Assembly (NCBI GenBank): GCA_025531455.1
Contig: JAMYHL010000002.1
Span: forward strand, 558,001-622,000
From: Apiotrichum sp. Y4204
Lineage: Eukaryota; Basidiomycota; Tremellomycetes; Trichosporonales; Trichosporonaceae
Reading direction: 5' to 3'
DNA length: 64,000 nucleotides
Positions 1-13,824 of this stretch are shown one piece after another (the first letter of the stretch is position 1; every line of letters begins with the position of its first letter). Position numbers and translations under genes: made by a program. The notes beneath the pieces are model-generated. The model ran no database searches and had not been told where the DNA came from. It saw only the letters and a program-made list of their open reading frames with translations.

Positions 1-237
1 ATAGACTAGCTTGTGCTAGTTCCATTTCCACAATGGGAGCCGCCTCAGAGGTCTCGGTTCTGAGAAGCGCCGAGATGAATCAATTGATCTCGGGTACCTA
101 CCCCGATCCCGGCTGGTGCCGCGGATCCGGCGTATTGCACATCTGCATCGAAGGGGCATAGAGAATAGAGTATAGAGATTACAACACGGGGTACAGGATT
201 CAAAATACGACAGAGATGGAACAATGATGATGGTCCG
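1..237. other. Left edge, no gene seen
   Basis: About 240 bases downstream of the LCCL-protein stop codon. I see no convincing coding frame; it is probably the 3' untranslated region of the minus-strand gene plus spacer. Confidence 0.5.
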
Positions 238-2432
238 TTATAATTCGTCGGCGAAGAGGCCGACGTCCCATGACTGGTTGGCGGCATACCACGTCCGCGG
301 GTAGGTAAAGTCGAGTGTGGTGCCGTTCCCGACGTACTGTCATTAGTATTGGCCTTCCAAGCGCATGTTACTCACCGCTACGCGGAGGTAGTGGTCCACC
401 TCGGGGTCGACGCGGGCCTGCTCAATGGTGAATTCTGGATCTGTCAGTTGTGTTGCTGTTTCGTAGCTCACGGTTCTCCTTGTAGTTCTCGTTCCAGACG
501 AGGTCGTCGAGGAGGACGGTGACGGCAGTGATGCCTGCGTCCTTGAGCGTCCCGTTGAGTGCGGGCCAGGCGACCATCGCTGCCGATGCCTCGAGGAGGG
601 GCACCAGCGTCCCAGCCTCCGAGTCGCCGAGGAGCTGTGGGTCAGTATATACTAATAAACCCTCAATGAGGCAATTAACTCACCTCACTCGCGTGCTCGA
701 TGATGCTCGCCCACCCCCAGCGGCCGACACCGTCGAGGAAGAAGCCGAGGAGGAACGCCTGCCCGAAGAGGCTTATCCTGTTCGGGAGGCTGAGGACGGG
801 GATTCCCGCCAACGAGAGGAGGTAGTGGTGCAGGCGGAGGTAGTAGCCGTGTCCGACGAACGCGAGGAGAACAAGGACCGGGAAGAGCGGGAGATAGCGC
901 TTCAGGTAGTAGCGGAAGAAGCCGAGGCGGCGGTACTCGAGTAGCTGGAGTGTGACGACGGCGACGACGACGACAATGATGACCGCGAGGGTGATGACTC
1001 CGCCGGCGGAGAGCGTGCCGTACCCGAGGCGTGAGATGGGGATTTTTGCAAAGAGCGTCGAACTCTCAATCCCGATCCAAAACCCGGCGCCTTGCCAGAT
1101 CGCCATATCGAGAGTCAGGCCGGCGCGGATAAAGCCCGTGATCGTGCGGCGGAAACTGACATTCCACATCCAGTACCCCGCAAAGAGGACGGGCGGGAGG
1201 CCGCCCATGATCCACGACCAGTCTGGCGGACGGACCTTCATGTCCGACGCGAGGTTGATCTGGATGTACCCGAGGGAGAGGAGGACGATGAACAGTACGT
1301 GCGGCGGCGGGGTGAACAGCGCCGTGAAGAGGAAGAGGAGCACAATGTTGTAGCTCGAGATCGGCCAGTGGAACTCCATGCACCGCCCCAGGCGGCCGGC
1401 GGGCGCGATCCGGAACGCGGCGGGGTAGTGTGGCGGGAACGACAGCGACTCGAGCCCGCTCCCGCCCCGGCTGCCCATGAAGCCGCGGGCGCCGTCGGGG
1501 AAGTCGAGTGGTGTGATGGTGACACAGCCACCAAAGGTCGGCGATATCGCGCCGGCGTGCAGCGCCGCGGGGCAGATCCACGAGTCAGCCCTAATGTCAG
1601 CAAAAGGAAGGGCAACAGATGCACAGGCGCAACGTATGATCCGTCTCCTGTACGACACTCACCGATATGTCCCCGCGTCATCGCCGCCGCCAACAATCAA
1701 CGGCACGCCGTTGATGATCTGGTTCCCGACGAAGCGCGGGTTCCCGAGCGGCGTATTATGACACCCGCCAGGACATCTATACAGGCCCGGCTCGAGGCCG
1801 GCGGCACACTCTGTCCCGTTCTCGCCACAGTAGTCTGGCGGCCAGTCGGGCCAGTACGTGGATGTGCAGCCGAGAGTCTCCGGCGTGTTGGGGAGGTAGA
1901 ACGCCGCGCGGACGAGGAGTATGAGGCCCGTCGCCCAGATAAGCAGGAAGGGGAACCAGAGCGCATGCGTGCGCCAGCGGCGCGCGAGCCGCGCCGTCTG
2001 CCCATCAACGCCCGCGGCGGCCGTCTTGCGGAAACACGTCGCGGAGAGGAGGAGCGTCGGCGTCGGCAGCGGGGGTTCTACGCGGTGCCGCGGGCCGAGG
2101 ATGATGGAGATGTAGCGCAGGACAGGCTCGGAGCCGGGAATGGCGCGGACGGCGCGGGCTGCCCTGCCTGCGGGTGTGCGCGGCCGGTCGAATGGCATGT
2201 CGGGAACTTCGAGCTGGTCGATGGAGGCGCTCTCAATGTCCGCTTCGAGTTCGCGGACGACCGTTGAATCGGGGAACATGTCGACACGCAGACGCGAGGG
2301 GCCCGCCCGCGGCGTGTACGGGTACGAGAGGGTCTCGACGTCGCTGGGCGTGTCGGGCGGCGGGGACGTGCCCATCGTGACTGTGATGACTGGTCTTGGA
2401 GATTGGAGATCTGTAGGTGTATGTTTTCTCAA
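238..2432 (-). CDS. LCCL-domain multi-pass membrane protein
   Basis: Five exons: 2432-1663, 1590-684, 634-472, 434-376, 336-238; 665 residues. A hydrophilic N-terminus of about 150 residues is followed by one TM segment (about 155-178), then an LCCL module starting near residue 187 with the typical CTSTYWPDWPPDYCG opening and a later RADSWICPAALHAG block that is split by intron 1. Exon 2 then encodes about eight hydrophobic segments, ending in a short luminal tail. Intron 4 has a TACTAATGACAG branch/acceptor, which fixes the C-terminus. This architecture (TM, LCCL, polytopic tail) is widespread in fungi but has no established biochemical role; the LCCL fold may bind lipid or carbohydrate, by analogy with animal LCCL proteins. 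An internal ATG at 2375 is an alternative start. Assignment to the family is strong; function is unknown. Confidence 0.85.
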
Positions 2433-3439
2433 TGCGCGACGCAGTCTACTGTTGATGGGGGGTGGAGCCGTCGCGGATTCTGGATCTATGTCTCTATGTC
2501 TCTACCATCGAGATGGAGACGAGATGGGGGCTCTGGATGGGGAGCCCGTGAAAAGCGAACCAAGACCTCACTGCTGGTGGAGACGCTGCGGACTGCGTCT
2601 TTTGGTGTGGAGTAGAGTGTGAGATGCATGGAACCATTGTTGCGCATACGAGGAACCATGCGAAGTACAGGGCACAACCTTGGGAGGTGAAAGTCGTCGT
2701 GTGCACCGTATGAAATCATAATGAACCCCCATGTGGGTCTCATAGCCTGGGTCTCAGCCTCTGCACCTCACATCTGCACCACTAGGCCCCTCTGGCCCTC
2801 TGGCTTGCAAGCATTCCCCATGCTCTGCACAATCTGTCTCATGTCTCAGCCGCCGGATGCTCTTGGCAGCCGGCGGCCAAGAGCACCCGCGAGAACTGCG
2901 ACATCAATTGCGGTATCATTCTGCGGGTGCACGCAGGCTGTGTCGGATCAGCAGAGATCAGCAGAGATCAGCAGATCAGCCAGACGCTAGAAGCCGGAAA
3001 TCATTTTATCACTGCCGAAAAATCATAGCGTGGAATGCACGTTTTTCAGGTGGGGCCCCCGAGGTGCAGCACCTTTACGTAACTGCTCACCCTCTGGGCC
3101 CCTGCTCTCCGCGGCCTCGGCTCTCGGCGGATTTCGGGTAATCCAATCCCCATCCCCCATCCCCCACCCCCACAACAACAGATTGCTCCAGCGAGATCGC
3201 TAGCGAGTGAGCGAGTAGAGCGCCAGCGCGCCTGCGCGGCCCACGGCCCAACCATGCCCAACCACACGAGATTGATCCGGGCGTGGCCCAGACAATAATC
3301 TGACTCTGACACGAGTCATTGATCTTTGAGTCAATTGAGGCAAGCTTGGCACAACGACAGGATAGCGATAAAGTATATCTGATACAAGCTCCTCTCGACA
3401 TTGCCCACCTCCCCGCTCTCCACCATCCCACCGGCAGCC
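2433..3439. other. Divergent intergenic region, LCCL gene / CBR1
   Basis: About 1 kb between two divergent genes, so it should hold both promoters. It contains a short imperfect repeat of ATCAGCAGAG units near 2945-2985 and a C-rich stretch just before 3180. No open frame has homology I recognise. Confidence 0.4.
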
Positions 3440-5083
<1,644 letters not shown>

Positions 5084-7469
5084 TCAAAAACAAAAGTGAC
5101 AGACGCGCACCATATTGGCTGGCAGCAAGAGGCGGGCTGCCCCCAACCCCCCAGACGCTAGAAACCGAGACTAGACAAGAGAACATACTGTAGTTGTGGC
5201 GGCAGTGGCCCGAAACTGGCGTGTAACTGGCGGACTGCATGCATTGGTTGGTTGCCGGCAGGAATGAGGTGGGGTACACATTGATCGATTTTGGACATTT
5301 GCAGCCATCTAAAAGTGTCGTCTCATGGTATCTCGAGAGATGGAGAGGCGTGCAGTGTGCATGACATGACTGGTGATGACAAGAGGGGGTAGAAGACCGC
5401 GGCCCTCGGCCGGCCCTAGCGCCCTCGGTACCCCGATCTCGTAAGGCCCATGCATTGCAGTTCGCAGTGCGTGGTGCGCAGTGCTGTCCGATCCAAGCAC
5501 AAGAGGGTTAAGAGGGTTAAGAGGGTCAAGAGGGTATGAATGGTCCACAAACATAGATCTCACAAGCATCTACAAATCTCAAATCTCAAGATCCTGCTTC
5601 GTAGTCGGTCACAACGGCGCCGTCTGGTCGGGCTCGGTGATGACCATCCGGAAAGCATCAGCGGCCAGCGGCCACCAAAACGGGGTCTTTTTCGGACCAG
5701 TCCTGCATGCACGTACTACCACCAGATGTCGTAATCTTCTTGTAAACATATTCCACACCTCTGGAAGGCTCTGTTCCTGGGGGCTCGGGAAGACTGAAGA
5801 ATACGCCGATCGAACACAAGTGTACGAGTGTACGAGTGATGATGACGAACATGACGATGTATGTATGCGTCACGCATTGTGTAGGAACTGTCTGCATTCA
5901 CATACTGTATCATAAGATATCATAAGATCATAAACCTCCCTGCACGACAATGTCGTATTCCGCGTAATCCCTCGTCTAGCGTTGACGAGAGAACTGCACC
6001 AACTGCACCAGCTGCACAGCATGCACAGCACACCCTGGCCCAATAGCTGTCGAGGGCCATCAGTTCCCCCCTTTCCCCCCCCCCACCCCTCTTCCTCAGA
6101 TCTTCCGCTGCATACCGTGCCTCGCGGCAAAGCTTGAGCTTGAAGTCTGGTTGCTTGCCTGCGGGCTGGAATCGAGGGGCATTGAGAGAAGAAGAGGGAT
6201 GCTAGGGATGCTAGGGATGGCTCGGTGGCAATTTATTCCCGGACGTTCGTTGTGCTCAGAGATCAGAGAGAGAGTGTGGTACACTTTTTGCTCCAGATGC
6301 CGTCGGAAAATGCAGATACAAATACAGATTCAGATTCATAAATCCGTATTGTTCGGATGCAGTGCTGCTGCTTAGACTACGAGACTACGAGACTACGAGA
6401 CTATGAGACTATGAGACTACGGCCCACGAGAACCCATTGTGAGGCACTCATGGACCCGGAGAGCTGCAGGGTTACAGAGCGTGCGTGGGATTGGGAACCG
6501 ACCGCCACGCATCGAGCTCGGTCGTGGTCCTGGCCGAGGGAGACGCCACCACTGCCGTTTATCCTCTGTGTGATGCATTGATGGCTGCAATGAGTGCGCT
6601 GTAAAGAGATATTTCACACGCCAACAGTACCACTCTTACAACGCTTGTTTGTCATAAACCTGTCCACCTCTCCACCCCATCACACATCACCACTCATCCT
6701 GATCCTGGGCGCCAACAGCCCCGCACACACCTCTCGGCCCGCTTACATCCCCTTCAGGTGGACAGTGCAACGAGTCGCACCCAGAGTCCTATACCTCGCG
6801 ACCACACGTTTCCCTCTGGCGGTCTCTCACTTTCGTTCCGAGTCTCCGCGAGGTGCTGCGCCGCTTTTCTGTGATCCGTGATTTGCGCTGAGGCTCTCCT
6901 CGTCGCGCAACGCGGTAGTGCACTAGGCAGAGGACCTTTGTGAATCTTGATATTTGTTTTTGTTTTGTGGCTTCGGTTGCCATTGGCACGGTACTGGCGG
7001 CGCGACCCTTTTTGGCCCTTTTGTTGTGGTGGCGATAGCCACGTCGTACGTCGCTGTGCAACATTTGGCACATCACAGGATCACAGGACCACAGTTTGCG
7101 GGCCGCGTACCCACAGTCGACACTGCCGGCCCGACACTACTCTTGACAGTCCGGATAGTGAGACAGCGATAAACGCCCTTATTTCATTCGAGCCGTTTCC
7201 ATTCCACTCGACACCGCATCACGACACTATACTGCAAACACTGGCCGCATCTGTTCCACACGTCGCACATTCATTGTCTTTTGTTGCACTACTCTTTTTC
7301 CCCCTCGCTTTCGGCTGCTTCACTCGACTTCTTCCGCATCGCATCGCCCGATATCATCATCACTTGATCTCTGTTTGATTCTCGCACTCGCAGCTAGCAT
7401 CCAGCTGCCCGGCACCAGCCCAGCCCGGCCCTCGACCCCGCTTCAGCCGCTACTCCGGTATTCTGCGTA
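5084..7469. other. 2.4-kb intergenic region
   Basis: No convincing coding region on either strand. It holds an AAGAGGGTT triplet repeat near 5503-5535 and an 8-bp tandem repeat at 6374-6421. The last several hundred bases are T/C-rich and probably form the promoter and 5' leader of the glycosyltransferase gene. A small non-coding RNA cannot be excluded. Confidence 0.4.
6374..6421. repeat. 8-bp tandem repeat (AGACTACG)6
   Basis: Six tandem copies of AGACTACG, with copies four and five carrying T in place of C at the seventh position. Intergenic minisatellite with no coding content. Confidence 0.9.
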
Positions 7470-9474
7470 ATGGCAAACGGCAAGGCCAGCGCGTCCACCT
7501 TTTCCCTCTCCACACACCGCCCGCACTCGCCGCGCCATTCTCCATCAGGTGTCCCGAACGCGCGCATCAGCATTCCCCGCCGCCCATTCCACACCCCGCT
7601 CGCAATGTCCCGCGTACCCCGCCCGGTGTTGCGGCTCGCAGCCATCGCGGGTGTCCTATTTGTCCTCCTCCTCTTCTGGAACGGAAAAACAGACGTACTC
7701 GAGAACGGAAAGTGGGACACATCCACCGCCTCGGAGCGCCGCGCACAACATGTTGGTGTCCCATTCTGGAGCTGGGTCATTGGCGGCCTCGGCCCAGCAA
7801 GAGAACGTCTCGCCTGGTCGGATGTCGCGCGCGACTCGAGAATCGTTCACCCAGTACCTGCGCGGAAGGGCGTGGCCCCGCGCCCCAACCTGTCGCGTCT
7901 CAAAACCCAGGATCAGGCAAACCGCACATTCTCGCATCCCGGCCATTCACGCGTGGAGAAGCGCGCCGGAGAGTACTCTACAGGCCCGTTGCCAACCCTC
8001 CAGGAGGCGTTTGACCACCTCTACCCGCGATTGAATGACATCAAGGACAAGACCCCTGCTGTCCCCCGTGAACACATTCTCAACGCGCCGCTCTTCCCGC
8101 CATTCCTCACACAGGATCTCCAGGAACGGTACGCTCATCTCCAGCAGGAGGTCGACGAGGAGACGGGCGAGTGGCTCACCGGCACCGAGAAACGCTACCT
8201 CTTCGTCGCCGTCTGCCGCCAGGTTGCGGGCATGCTCGCCGACTGGTACGCCAGCTGGACCGTCATCGCCGACTTCCTCGGGCCAGAGAGCATGATCGTG
8301 TCCTTGCATGAGGGTTCTTCCGATGATGGAAGGTGAGTATCTGCTTGTCCTCGGAGACATGGAGACATTGATAAGATACTAGGAACGAGGGAAACTTTCA
8401 CTGTTCCTATCACCCCAGCTGTTTCAACGCTGACCATCACAGTGGTGAGCTGCTCGATGCACTCCGCGACCACCTGCTCTTCATCGGTGTCCCGCCGGAA
8501 AATATCTTTGTCAAGACGCACCTCCCATCCATAGACTGGGATCACTCCCACCGCATTGAGATGCTGGCGGACATGCGCAACTCGGCCATGGAACCCATCT
8601 TCGCGAGCCAGACACCCCAGTTCGCACCAGACGGTAAGCCGTGGACTGCCATCGTCTTCCACAACGACGTCTACCTCTCGGCGACGCACATGCTCGAGCT
8701 CCTCCACCAGCACTTTTCGCAGGACGCAGATATGACGTGTGGGTGGGACCACGCAGGCAAGTGGTTCTACGACGGCTGGGTCGGGCGTGACATGAGCGGC
8801 GACCTGTATACCCCGTTCCCCGTTCCTGAGGAGGACCAGCCAAAGCCGCAGAAGGTGAGTTGACACGAGAGGGATGGCGGGATGGTCGACTGGGCCAGAC
8901 CGAGGAAGCCGGCAAGCAAACCGGACATTACTTGGTGCCTGGTATTTCCCATCACAGAAATAATATCACCATCATACTGACAACGCAGCTCTTCCTCAAC
9001 TCGCCGATGACGCGCGAGCGCCACGAGCGCAATCTCCCCTACCAGGTCTTTGCGGGCTGGAACGGCATGGTCGTGCTGAACCCGACGCCCTTCCTTCCGC
9101 CGTACAACGTGCGCTTCCGTCGCGGGAAACCGCGTGCCCCGGACCAGCGCCCAGGGGAGGAGGAGTGCCAGCAGTCCGAGTCGTCGTTTATTTCCTGGGA
9201 TTTCTGGAAGTATGGCTTTGGGCGCATCCAGACCGTCCCCGGCGTGCACCTCACGTACGGCAAGGGCGACGCCGGGGTGCGCGGCTGGGTTGATTTCCCC
9301 CGCCCAGACGACGCCTACCCTGAGAAGATTACCTGGAAGGACGAGCCGCCAGAGCGCGTCCGGTGTCACGACTGGCCCGACAAGCTCGGAAAGGGCTACT
9401 GGGCATGGGACACCGTCCGCTGGGTGCCCCCGCCAAAGCTTGAGATTCCGCCGGGAGCGGGTCTGAGAAGCTAA
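7470..9474 (+). CDS. CAP59/CMT1-type GT69 mannosyltransferase
   Basis: Three exons: 7470-8332, 8443-8854, 8989-9474; 586 residues. It is a type II membrane protein: a cytoplasmic head, one TM segment at about residues 52-70, then a luminal catalytic domain. The HNDV(Y)LSATHMLELL block in exon 2 matches the FLNDVxF..EDILELI block of the cryptococcal CAP59/CAP60/CMT1 family (GT69, alpha-1,3-mannosyltransferase), and cysteines and the CGWDH segment follow as in that family. It probably acts in the Golgi on cell-surface mannan or glucuronoxylomannan-type polysaccharide. A second in-frame ATG at 7605 sits just before the TM segment and could be the true start. Family is clear; acceptor substrate is not known. 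Confidence 0.88.
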
Positions 9475-9993
9475 GTCGCTAGAGGCGGCGCAGCTCTGAA
9501 TTGCCGCGGGCTATTTTGTTTGCGGGCGTGCGGGGACTCATTGACTACGGACGCTCACCATTCATCTTGCAGTGCCATAGGTATATGGGCGCAACAGCAG
9601 TAGTCCAGCGCAGCTACATCATGTTATTTCCCAGGACTGGAATCTCACCCCGTACCACACCTTCTCTATATCCGTTCCAGCAGTGAAATCGCATACAAAC
9701 CTACGAACGTCTATGTACAGCCGGTCATAATGGACAAGCAGACTACGAGCTTTACTAACACATCCACAAGGTCGTCAGTTGAAGATGGGCATAAGTTGAC
9801 AGTCAAGAGAGGGGAATCGAGGATCGTGGGGAGACATGAAAAGTGATGGGGAGAGACCCGAACGTCACAACGCTGTGCCATTATGGCTTGAGGCTTCACT
9901 TGCTTTGCTCGCTTTGCTTCCCGCTATCTTTCCCCGTGCACCCCAGTCGTGCCGCGAGGCCGCCTATCCGGCGTCAACATCATCTGCCTACTT
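9475..9993. other. Convergent 3' intergenic region
   Basis: About 520 bases between the converging glycosyltransferase and aldehyde dehydrogenase genes. Presumably two 3' untranslated regions; no gene seen. Confidence 0.45.
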
Positions 9994-12240
9994 TTAAAAG
10001 CCGAGCTTGGAGCGCAGTCCCGCGACGAGCATCGCAAGGCGGCCGTTCCGCGTGGAAACGCCGATCCACGCACCGATAGCGACAATGATCAGTCCGAGGT
10101 ACAGCTGGCGGCGCGACTTGCGGCGCGAAATGATCTGGCGCTCCTGCTCGACCGACTCGGGGCGGCTGAACGTGAGGCGCGGCGCAAGCACCGCGCGCAA
10201 CATGCGCTGGCCCTTCTCGGTCAAGCTGGGCGGGTAGCGCGACTTTTGAGCAAACTCCATCCACAGGGGAACCTCGACGACGGCTGCTGTCAGCTTGCGT
10301 CAAAAACTCAGTTAGCTCACCCTTGCGGTGCGAGAACGTGAGGAAGCCGTCGTAGCCGTGGTACTGGCCCCATCCACTCTCGCCGACACCGCCGAATGGA
10401 AGGGTGCGGGCTGCAGTTAGCACGTCATCCACAAACTTGTACTCACAGACGGGAGCCAGGGCAAAGTCGTTCCAGATGGCGGAGCCGGAGAGGGTCAGGC
10501 GAACGGCTGTTGTCAGCATCACCTGAGCATCTATACCCACCCTTGTCAAAGTATGCGCGGCTGGTAGAGCAGACGTAGAGCGCGAGCGGGGTCTCGCGGG
10601 CGTTCACATAACGGATAGCCGCGTCGACATCGTCAACAGGGATGATGGGCAGGACAGGGCCAAAGATCTCCTCCTTGGCGAGAATGCCGTCCTCGCCCTC
10701 GGCGTTCTTGTTAAGCTTGACAACGTTGATACCCATGCGGCGGCGGGCCTTGTCCGCCTCACCGCGGTACACAAGCTTGCCGGAGGTGGCTGCGTACTCC
10801 ACAGCAGCCTCGATGCGGTCATAGTCACGGCTGTTGCGGAGGCACGACGACTGCGGGTGGTCGGCGAGCACGGAGCGGTCCGAACCGTGGGGGAAGAAGT
10901 CGTCAAGACTGGCATTAGAGTGAGACTCAGAGACTCAATTCAGCACAGGACTCACGTTTTGATGACAACGTCGACAAACTTGTCGACAAGGTCCTTGGGG
11001 CAGAGAACATAGTCGGGCGTAACGCACATCTGCCGGTGAGTCAGCAGTTCAAAAGGACAGGAGTTGTCTATAGCTGTGTGACCACTACCTCAACGTGGCA
11101 CACAGGACACATGTCACTCACCTGTCCCGAGTTGAGCACCTTCATGCTAATCATGCGGCGCGCGGCGATCGCGAGGTCGGCGTCGGGGGCGATAATGACG
11201 GGGCTCTTGCCGCCAAGCTGTGGTCAACAGTGTTCCACTCTGTATGCCTACCTCAAGAGTAGTGGGGGAAAGAGTCTTGGCAGCGGCCTCGGCCACAATC
11301 TTGCCCACGGTTCCCGAACCGGTGTAGACGACTGTGTGTGAGTTGGATGCGACGGTACCGGGAGGCAAGGCACGCACTGTGGCCCCAGCGCTTCTTGAGA
11401 AGGTGGGTGGCCTCGTTGGGTCCACCGTTCACGACGGAATATCCATCAGGGTCGAGGTAGCGGGGAAGAAGCTCCTCAATGAGCGCGGCCGACGCGGGAG
11501 CGTGCTCCGATGTCTGTTGTTAGATGGGTTGGTGACAGCGTGCAACACCCACCTTGATGATTGCGGGGCAGCCGGCGGCAATGGCGCCGACAAGCGGCGA
11601 GAGGGTCAGCTGCCAGGGATAGTTCCACGCGCCGATAATCTGGGCATGTCAGTTCGGGGCGTCACGCCAGGTCCTTCGGCTGCGTCGTCGGCGCTTCTGG
11701 GAGAACGTACGAGCGAGACGCCCTTGGGCTGCTTGTAGACGTGGGGACCTGTGTCTCAGTATACACTGGGTTAGGGTCCAAAAGCATAACCCACGAAGCA
11801 TCTTGAACATAGCCGTGGCATCACGGGTGGCCTTGTCGTCCTTCATCCACTCGGGGAGGCGCTTGATCGCGTGCTCTATCTCGCCAAGGACCGGCCAGAT
11901 CTGTGTGTGAGCTTGGAGCAGCCGCCTACAGCTCATCTGGGACTCACCTCGCTGATCAGGACGTCAAAGTCGCCCTTGGCGAGGTCGGCCTTGAGGCTCG
12001 CCTGGATCTTGGCCTCGTTGTCCTTGAGGAGGTATGCGAGCTGCTTGAGGTTGTACAGGCGGTACTCGATCGGGAGGGTGCGGTGCGAGGCGAACGTGTC
12101 CGAGAGACGGTCGTACATCTGGATGTCAGCCTGAGCAACCCGTTTGGGAGAGAAGGCTCGCTCCCCGCCAGCCGGTGGCGGCTCACCTCGTCGATGGCCG
12201 AAATCTCCGTGTCGGCAAACTTGGGGAGAAGCTCGCTCAT
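9994..12240 (-). CDS. HFD1: Tail-anchored fatty-aldehyde dehydrogenase (ALDH3 class)
   Basis: Thirteen exons: 12240-12187, 12118-11948, 11900-11795, 11748-11711, 11639-11553, 11513-11378, 11331-11252, 11217-11122, 11029-10956, 10908-10541, 10506-10447, 10410-10321, 10283-9994; 549 residues. It oxidises medium- and long-chain aldehydes to acids with NAD(P)+. Visible ALDH3 marks are GAWNYPW, the YTGSGTVGK turn, catalytic Glu224 in TLELGGKSP, catalytic Cys258 in NSGQMC (34 residues apart, as in the class), and [10 protein letters not shown]. The last exon adds about 95 residues ending in a single TM helix ([16 protein letters not shown]), as in yeast Hfd1 and animal ALDH3A2, placing it on ER, lipid-droplet or mitochondrial membranes. 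Exons 11 and 12 are separated by a 36-nt intron that could be retained in frame. A start at 12297 would add 19 residues. Confidence 0.92.
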
Positions 12241-13045
12241 GATGTGCGAAGATGGAGTGGTTTCGGGGGTGTTGGTAAGAGTCGGTGCGGATGGCAATCT
12301 AAGCTAGGGGGAGGGTGTGGAATGGAGAGAGAGAGAGAAAGAGAGAAGGTGTGTGTGGACGAAAACAAGAGATAAATACATGGGAATCGAGCGCGACGCC
12401 ACTTTGCCCGTCGCCGTTGCTGGTCACACTGATCACTGCCGGGGTTGCCGGGTTGACTTGGAATCTCTTCTACACTACTCTTGCACTCCCTCTGCTCGCT
12501 GGCGTCACTGCCACCAATGATGTCAAAACTGGACCCTGGCATCTCCTCCTCAGCTTCATTCACCGGACCAGCGGGCTGCGGGCTGCTCATTTTACATGTA
12601 TGCACAACCCGATGTAAATGTAGCCGTATCTCCTCGCTCTTCGTCCACTCTTTATCGCCGCTGCCCCGATCAGCACGCGGCGCGGTCTCGGCCTCATGCA
12701 GCTCGGCCATGCCGGGGATCCGGAGGGCGGACACGGGCACAGATCGCCACCTCCACCGGGCTAGCCAGGGTCACGCCACGCGGACCGTGTGCAGCGTCGC
12801 ACTTCGCCGTCGGCCACAGCGCCACAGGCCGTCATTGCCTTGTGTCTTCCATTGTTGCACGGGGCGCAGATTCACGCCTCTTGTGTGTGTGGCTCTCTCT
12901 CTGGACATCCCGGGCCCCACCATACATGCATTGCTCAAATGATCCTCATCACAGCCTACACAACAACTAGCCCAGTTCTGCCCCGGCTATGCCACACCCG
13001 GACCTTGACCTCATACAGTAGCTCGCATTTAGCGAAAATTCGCAA
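12241..13045. other. Intergenic region upstream of aldehyde dehydrogenase
   Basis: Contains the dehydrogenase promoter, with a GA-rich tract around 12320-12350, then spacer up to the tRNA gene. No supported protein-coding gene. Confidence 0.4.
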
Positions 13046-13132
13046 GACTTCGTGGCCAAGCTGGTTAAGGCGTCCGACTGTTAATACTTCAGTCCTATCG
13101 GGAGATCGAGAGTTCAAACCTCTCCGAGGTCG
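13046..13132 (+). tRNA. tRNA-Asn (GTT) with a 13-nt intron
   Basis: It folds as a full cloverleaf: acceptor GACTTCG pairs with CGAGGTC (one G-U), D-arm GCC..GGC, anticodon stem TCCGA/TCGGG, variable loop AGATC, T-arm GAGAG-TTCAAAC-CTCTC, discriminator G. The anticodon GTT is at 13080-13082. A 13-nt intron (13084-13096) sits between positions 37 and 38, the canonical nuclear tRNA intron site, and the mature length is 74 nt. A run of seven T at 13134-13140 is the RNA polymerase III terminator. Confidence 0.95.
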
Positions 13133-13133
13133 G

Positions 13134-13140
13134 TTTTTTT
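13134..13140 (+). terminator. RNA polymerase III T-run terminator
   Basis: Seven consecutive T residues begin two bases after the tRNA-Asn discriminator base, as expected for Pol III termination. Confidence 0.85.
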
Positions 13141-13824
13141 GGTCAACTCCTGGCCCAGTCTCATTTGGAGATCTCGCGATCGCGTCAGATCGACAGCGGT
13201 CATCGATGCATTCCCGCAACACCATGAATGAGAGAATGGTTAGGACCTCGTTTCTTTTGCATTGAGCGCTCTGGATCGTGAAAGAGCTGAAGGGTGTCTG
13301 TGCGTTGTCAACTCTCTTTGACGGCAGGGAAAACCAAACATTGACCTGACAGCCGACCTCCCTGACTGACAATGACAAAGCCAGGAAGGGGATTAAGGAG
13401 ACTCGTGCCCAGACCAGCCGATAAGCGCGATGCGCGATAAGATACCGGGCCCAAATCAGGGTGGATGGATCCACATATCCACATCGGTCGTAACTGTTAC
13501 ACCGCACCTGCAGTACGCTCTACGGTCCGTTCTACCATGCTCTTGTCGCTGGAGGTGTGGCACCGCCTTCTGCTGCCAATAGTGGCGCAGCACATTTATG
13601 TCTTTCACATGCCGACGAGGGCACACATGGGCGTGGCGCATTGCGCTCTGTATGTATTCCACAGCGTGGCGTTCCACAACTGAGCTCGACGAGTGTGGGA
13701 ACACTGGCGAGGTGGTACTAGGATATGCCAGGATATATCTTGAGACCGCCTCCTTGCACGACAGACAATCCCATTAATAACCCCCCTCCAATCCAGGAAT
13801 CACACTCCCATTCCCCTCCTCATC
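13141..13824. other. Intergenic region between the tRNA and the one-TM gene
   Basis: About 680 bases without a recognised gene. The final 100 bases, C-rich with CCCCTCC runs, look like the core promoter of the next gene. Confidence 0.4.

Noticed and set aside
1092..2267. Plus-strand frame of about 390 codons
   Set aside because: It is antisense to the LCCL gene, charged and repetitive without domains, whereas the minus strand splices into a recognised family.
2945..2985. Short ATCAGCAGAG repeats considered as a CRISPR-like array
   Set aside because: Units abut without spacers and the genome is clearly eukaryotic.
5503..5535. AAGAGGGTT repeats resembling a telomere-like array
   Set aside because: Only three to four degenerate 9-mers inside a region flanked by ordinary genes on both sides; not a telomere unit.
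10411..10446. Reading the aldehyde dehydrogenase without intron 11
   Set aside because: The frame stays open, but the segment has a GTGAGT donor and CTAACTGCAG branch/acceptor, and the spliced product restores the family motif [13 protein letters not shown]; kept as an intron.
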